Source of the DNA: Bacteroidales bacterium
GTDB lineage: Bacteria > Bacteroidota > Bacteroidia > Bacteroidales > UBA10428
Reading direction: 5' to 3'
DNA: 6,546 nucleotides
NCBI GenBank assembly: GCA_016938095.1
Contig: JAFGVG010000451.1
Span: forward strand, 1-6,546
In this document: one piece after another, positions 1 through 5,669 of the stretch
Position numbering within the stretch: the stretch's first letter is position 1
Layout: each line of letters starts with the position of its first letter
The notes under the pieces: generated by a model
Databases searched by the model: none
What the model saw: the letters and a program-made list of their open reading frames with translations, nothing else
Told to the model about the DNA's origin: nothing
Position numbers and translations under genes: made by a program

Positions 1-2
1 TC

Positions 3-500
3 AATATTACCGGGTACGACCTGAACGCTGAAATGCTGGAAATAGCTGTGAAAAAGGCATCCCGGCTTGCACACCCACCGTCCTTTATCCGGGGTGATGC
101 AGCCTCCATGCCCTTCGACAGCGATTCCGTCGATTGCATCACCATTGGATTCGGCTTTCGCAACCTCACCTGGGAGAATCCGCATCGTGATGATTTCATT
201 CGCGAAATGGCAAGGATTTTAAAACCAGGTGGCCGGTTGCTCATTCTCGAAAGTGCCCGGCCCCAAAACAGGGTGATTGCCGGTTTATATGACCTTTATC
301 TGAAAGGAGTCCTGATTCCCTTGGGCAGCCTCATTTCGGGAAACCGCGAAGCCTACCGCTACCTGGCAGGCTCCTCTTCGGGTTTTTATCCTTTCAATGA
401 ACTGCAGGCCATGCTCCATAGCCACCACCTCAACCTGGCAACAGAACGCTACTTTCTGTTCGGCTCGGTAAATCTGCTGATAGCCACCAAAACACGCTGA
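3..500 (+). CDS. menG: Demethylmenaquinone methyltransferase MenG/UbiE (5' partial, C-terminal ~165 aa)
   Basis: This is the SAM-dependent C-methyltransferase that turns demethylmenaquinone into menaquinone, the last pathway step. The reading frame is open from the first complete codon (position 3), so the internal ATG at 33 is not the real start. Residues just before that ATG (ITGYDLNAEML) match the acidic post-I region (G.D.S..ML) of UbiE. The sequence then follows the family pattern: GDAASMPF with D.VD, GFGFRNL (family FG.RN), a RILKPGGRLLILE block, and a C-terminal half with YDLYLKGVLIPLG, a Y.YL..SS.GF segment and FGSVNLLIATK. The glycine-rich SAM motif I and the N-terminus (roughly 80 residues by comparison with E. 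coli UbiE, about 251 aa) lie outside the window. The pathway context favours menaquinone over ubiquinone as substrate. The gene is separated from the downstream operon by 224 non-coding bases with their own predicted promoter, so it may be transcribed separately. Confidence 0.93.
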   Translation, partial: NITGYDLNAEMLEIAVKKASRLAHPPSFIRGDAASMPFDSDSVDCITIGFGFRNLTWENPHRDDFIREMARILKPGGRLLILESARPQNRVIAGLYDLYLKGVLIPLGSLISGNREAYRYLAGSSSGFYPFNELQAMLHSHHLNLATERYFLFGSVNLLIATKTR

Positions 501-507
501 GGATAAC

Positions 508-542
508 TTTCCTTCTACATCCCGTTCAAAACACTATCTTTG
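508..542 (+). promoter_or_regulatory. Predicted Bacteroidota-type promoter upstream of the men operon
   Basis: TATCTTTG at 535-542 matches the Bacteroidota -7 consensus TAnnTTTG exactly. The -33 element (TTTG-like) is weak: the best candidate is TTTC at 508-511, 23 bases upstream. Transcription would start a few bases after 542, around 546-550. This gives a leader of about 175 nt that includes almost the whole heptamer array before the ATG at 725. The position, just after the menG stop and ahead of the co-directional run menI-menF-menD-menB-menA-menC, is where an operon promoter is expected. This is a motif match only. A TATCTTTG octamer can occur by chance, and the poor -33 box lowers confidence. 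Confidence 0.5.
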
Positions 543-551
543 CTTTAAAAA

Positions 552-712
552 TAGCTATTAGCTGTTGGCCTTTAGCTTTTTGTTTTGCTCGTCCCTTGTC
601 CCTTGTCCCTATCTTGGCTCTTGGCTCTTGGCTCTTGGCTCTTGGCTCTTGGCTCTTGGTTCTTGGTTCTTGGCTCTTGGTTCTTGGTTCTTGGTTCTTG
701 GTTCTTGGTTCT
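552..712 (+). repeat. Heptanucleotide tandem repeat array, 23 in-phase units
   Basis: Read in steps of seven from 552, the sequence gives TAGCTAT, TAGCTGT, TGGCCTT, TAGCTTT (552-579), then a divergent block TTGTTTT, GCTCGTC, CCTTGTC, CCTTGTC, CCTATCT (580-614), then 14 near-perfect units of TGGCTCT or TGGTTCT (615-712). The 14 units are six C-type in a row, then two T-type (from 657), one C-type (from 671) and five T-type; the T-type units differ only at the fourth base. The first and last blocks share a consensus T(A/G)GC(T/C)NT in the same seven-base phase, so they look like diverged parts of one array. It lies wholly between menG and the thioesterase gene, downstream of the predicted promoter. 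It resembles in kind the short tandemly repeated heptamers described in cyanobacteria (STRR). A period of seven makes the array prone to slippage and to frame change if translated. Confidence 0.93.
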
Positions 713-724
713 ATATTCTACAAC

Positions 725-1123
725 ATGATTGAAAAACTAAACACCCTTTGCAACGGCACCTTTATCAGCTTTCTGGGCATTGAGTTTACCGATGCCGGCC
801 ATGACTTCATTGAAGCCACCATGCCGGTGGACAATAAATTACAGCCCATGGGCCTGCTGCATGGAGGAGCATCGCTGGCACTGGCCGAAACTATTGCCAG
901 TGGAGGTTCTTACCTACTGGTTGATCCGGAAAAGTACGATGTGTTAGGGTTGCAAGTATCAGGCAACCACCTGTCCACCGTTAACAAAGGAACTCTTCTG
1001 GCTCGGGCGGAGATCATCCATCGCGGAAAAAAGACCCACGTGTGGGATGTGAAAATCAGAGATGAAAGCAATAAACTTATTTGCATTACCCGGGTTACTA
1101 TGATGATCGTCCGGAAAAAATGA
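725..1123 (+). CDS. menI: Hotdog-fold thioesterase, probable DHNA-CoA thioesterase (MenI/YdiI-like), 132 aa
   Basis: This PaaI-type hotdog thioesterase closely resembles E. coli YdiI, which hydrolyses 1,4-dihydroxy-2-naphthoyl-CoA to DHNA in menaquinone synthesis. The key segment is MGLLHGGASLALAETIAS at residues 42-59. His46 and the HGG turn lie at the start of the hotdog helix, and Glu55 aligns with the catalytic Glu63 of YdiI. The N-terminal LGIEF and EATMPVD (residues 17-36) also match the family, and 132 aa compares with about 136 for YdiI. I chose ATG 725 because homology begins there. The frame stays open upstream, but only through the heptamer repeat, which would add a low-complexity LALGSWL leader from a TTG at 596. 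The stop overlaps the menF start (ATGA, 1120-1123). Location at the head of a men operon supplies the otherwise missing step between MenB and MenA. Substrate is inferred from context and similarity; other PaaI-like acyl-CoA specificities are possible. Confidence 0.85.
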   Translation: MIEKLNTLCNGTFISFLGIEFTDAGHDFIEATMPVDNKLQPMGLLHGGASLALAETIASGGSYLLVDPEKYDVLGLQVSGNHLSTVNKGTLLARAEIIHRGKKTHVWDVKIRDESNKLICITRVTMMIVRKK

Positions 1124-2259
1124 ACCACCGCGTGAACGAGATGAACAGCAATACCTTCACCGCATTTGATGCACTGCGAATATGCCTTGGCAAGCAGGTG
1201 CATTTTGCTGCATACCGTTTGCCGGGCGACCATCCGGTAACGCTGGTGGTACAGACAAATCCTGAAATTACGCCCCTGGGTGAAATTGTGGATACCCTGC
1301 CCGGAAGAGGATTTCTGATTGCCCCGTTTTCTACTGCCGGAAACCACTCCTACCTGATCCGACCGGATATCATCATACGTGGTAACACCGGTCAAAAAGA
1401 TATGGCCCTTCTTGAAAGCCTGCCATTCCGGCCGCCCTGTTCACAAACCGCCAAAGAACCCGAGGACACCACAAAACCTGAATACCTTCGGCTCATAAGC
1501 GAATCCATTTCGCAAATCCGTATCGGAGCATTTGAAAAAGTGGTACTGTCGCGGGTGAAGTCATTACCGGGTAATTACACGTTAAAACTGGCTGCCATTT
1601 TTGAATCGCTTTGTGAGGCCTATCCCAATGCCTTTGTTTATATCTGCCATGTTAACGGTCAGTGTTGGACAGGTGCCACTCCTGAACCCTTTATGTGTGC
1701 CCGCAATGGCGCACTGAACACCGTGTCGCTGGCAGGAACCATGCCATTCCGGCCGGAAAACATGCATATTGAAAACTGGAACCGGAAAGAGATCAAGGAA
1801 CAGGATTATGTTACCCGGCATATTTCGGGTATATTAGCCGATTTTGAAGTAACAGGCTACAGCATGCGTGGTCCGTATGTAGCCAAAGCCGGTAACCTGG
1901 CACACCTGCGCACCGATTTTTCCTTTCCCGCCCGGGCCGTGGGAAATCGTTTACCCCTGCTTATCCATGCCCTGCACCCCACCCCCGCCATCTGCGGCAT
2001 GGCAACCAAAGATGCACTCGACTTTATCTTACAGGCAGAAAAGCACAACCGTGAGTTTTATTCCGGTTTACTGGGGCCTGTGGGTATCGACGACCTGTTG
2101 CAGCTTTTTGTAAACCTCCGGTGCCTCAAAGTACATGGGGACAGGCTGGTATTATTTGTTGGCGGCGGTATCACAGCCGACTCGGTTCCCGAAGAAGAAT
2201 GGGAAGAAACCGAAATAAAGGCAGAAACGCTGCTGTCTGTCATCCAATCCATCAGTTGA
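1120..2259 (+). CDS. menF: Isochorismate synthase MenF, 379 aa
   Basis: A chorismate-utilising enzyme that converts chorismate to isochorismate, committing it to menaquinone. Visible signatures, numbered from ATG 1120, are: KVVLSR with the putative general base Lys140; GATPEPF with Glu189 at the general-acid position; SLAGTMPFRP; KEQDYV with Glu227 at the first metal-ligand position (the family usually has EH here); HPTPAICG at 286-293; an E..NR..Y.GLLGPVG segment; GGGIT from 348; and PEEEWEETEIK near 357-367 supplying the second metal-binding Glu. The Lys and Glu pair favours isochorismate synthase over anthranilate or aminodeoxychorismate synthase, as does the operon. The start was set at the ATG overlapping the thioesterase stop (ATGA). 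ATG 1141, seven codons later, is also possible, and a TTG at 1081 is unlikely because it lies deep inside the upstream gene. The N-terminal 120 residues are weakly conserved, as is normal. The stop directly abuts the menD ATG. A siderophore-type isochorismate synthase (EntC) is excluded mainly by context. Confidence 0.93.
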   Translation: MNHRVNEMNSNTFTAFDALRICLGKQVHFAAYRLPGDHPVTLVVQTNPEITPLGEIVDTLPGRGFLIAPFSTAGNHSYLIRPDIIIRGNTGQKDMALLESLPFRPPCSQTAKEPEDTTKPEYLRLISESISQIRIGAFEKVVLSRVKSLPGNYTLKLAAIFESLCEAYPNAFVYICHVNGQCWTGATPEPFMCARNGALNTVSLAGTMPFRPENMHIENWNRKEIKEQDYVTRHISGILADFEVTGYSMRGPYVAKAGNLAHLRTDFSFPARAVGNRLPLLIHALHPTPAICGMATKDALDFILQAEKHNREFYSGLLGPVGIDDLLQLFVNLRCLKVHGDRLVLFVGGGITADSVPEEEWEETEIKAETLLSVIQSIS

Positions 2260-3930
2260 ATGTTACACCAAAAACAACATATAGCCGACCTGCCGGACAT
2301 ACTGAAACGCAAAGGGCTTGAATACGCAGTGATCTCGCCCGGTTCACGCAGCGCCCCGCTAATAGAAGCTTTCTTCATGATTTTTGGAGAAAACTGCCTG
2401 AGCATTGCCGATGAACGCAGTGCAGCATTTTACGCACTGGGTATAGCGCTTTATACAGACAAACCGGTTGCCATCATCTGCACTTCGGGTACGGCAGTGT
2501 TGAATTATGCACCGGCTCTTGCTGAGGCTTATCATCAGCATGTACCCCTGCTGGCCATTACCGCCGACCGTCCGCCCGAATGGATTGATCAGCAGGACAA
2601 TCAAACCATCAGGCAACACCATGTTTTTCAATCCTTTGTTAAACAAAGCTTTGAAATGCCTGTGGCGACCTCTTCCGGAGACAACCTCTGGTTTGCCCAC
2701 CGGATAGCCAATGAAGCATACGACCTGTGCATGACCCCTGCCAAAGGGCCGGTGCACATTAATGTACCACTGGCAGAACCACTTTACGACGAGTTGCCGC
2801 CGGTTTCCGAAAACCTGCGGATAATTGACCGCGTCATTCCTTTTGCCAAACCTGAATTAACCACTGAACTGGCACAGGAATGGAATGATGCACGCAGCAT
2901 CCTGATCGTTCACGGACAGGACAAGTCCGGTTCGGAAACCTCCCGTGTTTTGCCGGCCCTGATGGCGGATCCGCGCGTGGTAGTCATGGCTGAAAATATC
3001 GCCAATATTATGTCACCCGGTGTCCTTTCAACCTCCAACCTGTTGTTGTCCAATACCCGGGGTAACAATCCCCTTTACCCCGACCTGGTCATCCATAGCG
3101 GTGGACAGGTGGTTTCCAAAGCACTTACAGGATACCTGCGAAGGGCAACAAATTTGAAGCTGTGGCGCGTGGGAATCGACAATACCCTGATCGATACTTA
3201 TAAACAAGCCATGCGGCATATTCACTTCCCTGCCCATTCGTTCTATCAGGCGCTGTCTGACATACGGCAGGAGGGAAAGCAAAACGACTGGTCGCTTCAA
3301 TGGCATGAGATAGCTGAAAACACCCGGGTGAAACTCAATGAAACCCTTGCCCAACTGCCCTTCTCCGATGCCACGGTATTCGGACACATTTCTAATGCCA
3401 TCCCCGACGAAACACTGGTTGTACTTGGTAACTCCAGCGTAATACGCTATTCGCAGCTTTTTACACCTAACCCGCAGGCAGTTTACTATGCCAACCGCGG
3501 TGTGTCGGGTATCGACGGCAGCCTTTCCACGGCATCGGGAATTGCCTTTGCGTCGGGCAAACCTACACTCACTTTGCTGGGCGACTTAAGCTTCCTGTAC
3601 GATTCCAATGCCTTGTGGAATCGCGAGTTGCCAAAAAACCTCCGCATTGTTGTAGTGAATAACCACGGCGGCGGCATATTCCACATACTGAAAGGTCCCT
3701 CGGAAAAGCCCGGATTTAAAAAACTGGTGGAAGCACACCATCCGGTAAATATTCATAAATTAGCCGAAGCTTACGGATTGCAATATCACTTTGCCGGGGA
3801 TCTGACATCTTTGGAAGCCGTTTGGCCCGAATTTATGAACAAAAACCATGGGGCATCCGTTTTAGAGATTGAAACCGACCCCACGGTCAGTGCAACAACT
3901 TTCCGTAGTCTGATGAGCATGTGGGGATAA
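2260..3930 (+). CDS. menD: SEPHCHC synthase MenD, 556 aa
   Basis: This thiamine-diphosphate enzyme decarboxylates 2-oxoglutarate and adds the succinyl-semialdehyde unit to isochorismate, giving 2-succinyl-5-enolpyruvyl-6-hydroxy-3-cyclohexene-1-carboxylate. The N-terminal pyrimidine-binding domain shows SPGSRSAPL (26-34) and ADER (50-53), with Glu52 at the position that activates the ThDP aminopyrimidine ring. CTSGTAVLNYAPA, LLAITADRPPEW and DNQTIRQ follow in the family order. The C-terminal PP domain has the metal and diphosphate motif GDLSFLYD starting at Gly441-Asp442 and ending in NNHGGGIF (467-474). The length equals that of E. coli MenD (556 aa), so the gene appears intact. The ATG follows the menF stop with no spacing (TGA|ATG), suggesting coupled translation. 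No menH lies after it, unlike the E. coli menFDHBCE order. Confidence 0.97.
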   Translation: MLHQKQHIADLPDILKRKGLEYAVISPGSRSAPLIEAFFMIFGENCLSIADERSAAFYALGIALYTDKPVAIICTSGTAVLNYAPALAEAYHQHVPLLAITADRPPEWIDQQDNQTIRQHHVFQSFVKQSFEMPVATSSGDNLWFAHRIANEAYDLCMTPAKGPVHINVPLAEPLYDELPPVSENLRIIDRVIPFAKPELTTELAQEWNDARSILIVHGQDKSGSETSRVLPALMADPRVVVMAENIANIMSPGVLSTSNLLLSNTRGNNPLYPDLVIHSGGQVVSKALTGYLRRATNLKLWRVGIDNTLIDTYKQAMRHIHFPAHSFYQALSDIRQEGKQNDWSLQWHEIAENTRVKLNETLAQLPFSDATVFGHISNAIPDETLVVLGNSSVIRYSQLFTPNPQAVYYANRGVSGIDGSLSTASGIAFASGKPTLTLLGDLSFLYDSNALWNRELPKNLRIVVVNNHGGGIFHILKGPSEKPGFKKLVEAHHPVNIHKLAEAYGLQYHFAGDLTSLEAVWPEFMNKNHGASVLEIETDPTVSATTFRSLMSMWG

Positions 3931-3948
3931 AATATTTTTTCGGCAGGC

Positions 3949-4764
3949 ATGAGAAACTGGACAACCATTAAAAACTACGAAGAAATCCTATTCGATTATT
4001 TCGAAGGCATTGCCCGGATCACCATCAACCGGCCGCGTTACCGGAATGCTTTTACACCCGATACCACGCTGGAAATGTGCGATGCCATGGCCCATTGCCG
4101 TGAAAATCCCGATATTTCCGTTGTGGTGCTCACCGGGGCAGGTGACAAGGCATTCTGCAGCGGGGGCGATCAGAACGTAAAAAGTTTTGCCGGCTACATC
4201 GGTAAGGACGGTGTGCCCCGGCTTAATATTCTCGATCTGCAGAAGCAAATCCGGTCCATTCCTAAACCGGTTGTGGCCATGGTGAACGGTTATGCCATCG
4301 GCGGAGGCCACGTACTGCACGTGGTGTGTGACCTCACCATTGCCGCTGAAAATGCCGTATTCGGACAAACGGGTCCCCGTGTAGGCAGTTTCGATGCCGG
4401 ATTCGGATCGTCGTACCTCGCCCGCATAGTGGGTCAGAAAAAGGCCCGTGAAATATGGTTCCTTTGCCGTCAGTATACCGCCTCAGAAGCACTGGAAATG
4501 GGTCTGGTGAACAAAGTGGTACCCCTGGCATCACTCGAGGATGAAACCGTGGCCTGGTGTAAAAAAATGATGGAACACAGTCCGCTTGCCCTGCGCATGA
4601 TCAAAGCCGGGTTGAACGCGGAACTCGACGGACAGGCAGGCATACAGGAACTGGCCGGCAATGCCACCATGCTCTATTACATGACCGACGAAGCCCAGGA
4701 AGGGAAAAAAGCCTTTCTCGAAAAAAGAAAACCTGACTTTAACAAGTATCCCAAGTTGCCATGA
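3949..4764 (+). CDS. menB: 1,4-dihydroxy-2-naphthoyl-CoA synthase MenB, 271 aa
   Basis: A crotonase-superfamily enzyme that performs the intramolecular Claisen (Dieckmann-type) ring closure of o-succinylbenzoyl-CoA to DHNA-CoA. It is very similar to E. coli MenB with a constant 14-residue offset. The oxyanion-hole region is AFCSGGDQ (Gly72 = Ec Gly86) and GYAIGGGH. Tyr83 and Asp149 correspond to Ec Tyr97 and Asp163, and Tyr244 to Ec Tyr258. QTGP (140-143) with Gln140, Gly142 and Trp170 matches Ec Gln154, Gly156 and Trp184, which bind bicarbonate. This places it in the type I, bicarbonate-dependent class; type II enzymes carry Asp at the Gly position. The C-terminus (LAGNATML, YMTDEAQEG, F..KR.PDF) is complete. 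It starts 18 bases after the menD stop, the only real gap in the operon, with no evident Shine-Dalgarno. Its stop overlaps the menA start. Confidence 0.97.
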   Translation: MRNWTTIKNYEEILFDYFEGIARITINRPRYRNAFTPDTTLEMCDAMAHCRENPDISVVVLTGAGDKAFCSGGDQNVKSFAGYIGKDGVPRLNILDLQKQIRSIPKPVVAMVNGYAIGGGHVLHVVCDLTIAAENAVFGQTGPRVGSFDAGFGSSYLARIVGQKKAREIWFLCRQYTASEALEMGLVNKVVPLASLEDETVAWCKKMMEHSPLALRMIKAGLNAELDGQAGIQELAGNATMLYYMTDEAQEGKKAFLEKRKPDFNKYPKLP

Positions 4765-5669
4765 CCCGAACCCTCAACACATGGATACATGCCTTTAGGC
4801 TGCGCACCCTTCCACTGGCACTGTCAAGTGCCATTCTCGGCAGCTTTCTGGCTTACGCACAAGGTAATTTCCGCTGGTATGTTTTTGTACTGGCCACCCT
4901 CACCACCCTGTTCCTGCAAATTCTTTCGAACCTGGCCAACGATTACGGCGATGCCTCCCATGGCACCGACAGTAAAAACCGGATAGGCCCGCTCAGGATC
5001 ACCCAGAGCGGACTTGTGACACGAAAGCAAATGCGAACGATGATTGGCGTATTTGTTGTACTTGCCCTGGTATCAGGATCAGCGCTCATTTTCCTCGGCC
5101 TGCGTCATTTTAACTGGAAAATCATTCTTTTCTTCTTTATACTCGGACTATCGGCCATTTACGCCGCCATCAAATACACCATCGGCAGAAATCCTTATGG
5201 TTACATCGGGCTGGGCGACATCTTCGTTTTTCTTTATTTCGGAATTGTTGGCGTTGCCGGTACCTACTATCTGCACACCCAAACCTTCGATCCGCTGGTA
5301 TTGCTGCCCGCTGCTGCCATAGGACTTTTAAGCTCAGGGGTTTTGAACCTGAACAACATGCGTGATATCGAAAACGATGCCCTTTCAGGAAAAAACACGC
5401 TGGTAGTGCACATCGGTAGCAAGGCTGCCAAAATTTACCACCTTTCACTCCTCATTCTTTCCGTAGCATTCTCGCTCCTCTACACCCTGCTCCGGTTCCA
5501 CTCCGTTTACCAGTTCCTGTTTATCCTTACCTGTCCTTTATTTGCCCATAATGCCATTGTGGTGCTGAAAAACACCAATCCCGGCGACCTGAACCCGGAA
5601 TTAAAAAAACTGGCCATTGGGACATTCGCATTTTCCTTTACATTTGGTTTAGGTTTAATACTTCAATGA
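4761..5669 (+). CDS. menA: 1,4-dihydroxy-2-naphthoate polyprenyltransferase MenA, 302 aa
   Basis: An integral-membrane UbiA-family prenyltransferase that attaches a polyprenyl chain to DHNA with loss of CO2, giving demethylmenaquinone. The first Asp-rich site is NDYGDASHGTD (60-70), followed by NRIGP (73-77) and ITQSGL (80-85), the MenA-type version of the UbiA NDxxD motif. GRNPYGYIGLGD (142-153) continuing into VFLYFG is characteristic of MenA. The second Asp-rich site is NNMRDIENDALSGK (198-211). I count about nine hydrophobic segments, near residues 17-34, 39-57, 95-114, 119-137, 149-170, 178-197, 227-246, 248-268 and 284-302. Length is close to E. coli MenA (308 aa). Both junctions are ATGA overlaps, 4761-4764 with menB and 5666-5669 with the next gene. 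A 4-hydroxybenzoate transferase (UbiA) is unlikely given the motif details and neighbours. Confidence 0.96.
   Translation: MTRTLNTWIHAFRLRTLPLALSSAILGSFLAYAQGNFRWYVFVLATLTTLFLQILSNLANDYGDASHGTDSKNRIGPLRITQSGLVTRKQMRTMIGVFVVLALVSGSALIFLGLRHFNWKIILFFFILGLSAIYAAIKYTIGRNPYGYIGLGDIFVFLYFGIVGVAGTYYLHTQTFDPLVLLPAAAIGLLSSGVLNLNNMRDIENDALSGKNTLVVHIGSKAAKIYHLSLLILSVAFSLLYTLLRFHSVYQFLFILTCPLFAHNAIVVLKNTNPGDLNPELKKLAIGTFAFSFTFGLGLILQ

Noticed and set aside
547..586. Possible intrinsic terminator after menG (AAAA-T-AGCT pairing with AGCTTTTT)
   Set aside because: The stem is short, AT-rich and bulged with a 17-base loop, and the AGCT words are explained by the heptamer units. It also lies downstream of the predicted promoter.
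552..712. CRISPR-like repeat array
   Set aside because: The repeats are contiguous seven-base units with no spacers and no cas genes nearby; it is a simple tandem array.
910..1395. Antisense open frame across the menI/menF junction (161 codons)
   Set aside because: It opposes two well-supported genes and shows no recognisable domain; it is a by-product of their codon use.
3931..3948. Internal promoter in the menD-menB gap
   Set aside because: The AT-rich TATTTTTT run lacks the final TTTG and any -33 partner, and the gap is only 18 bases; the evidence is too thin to call.
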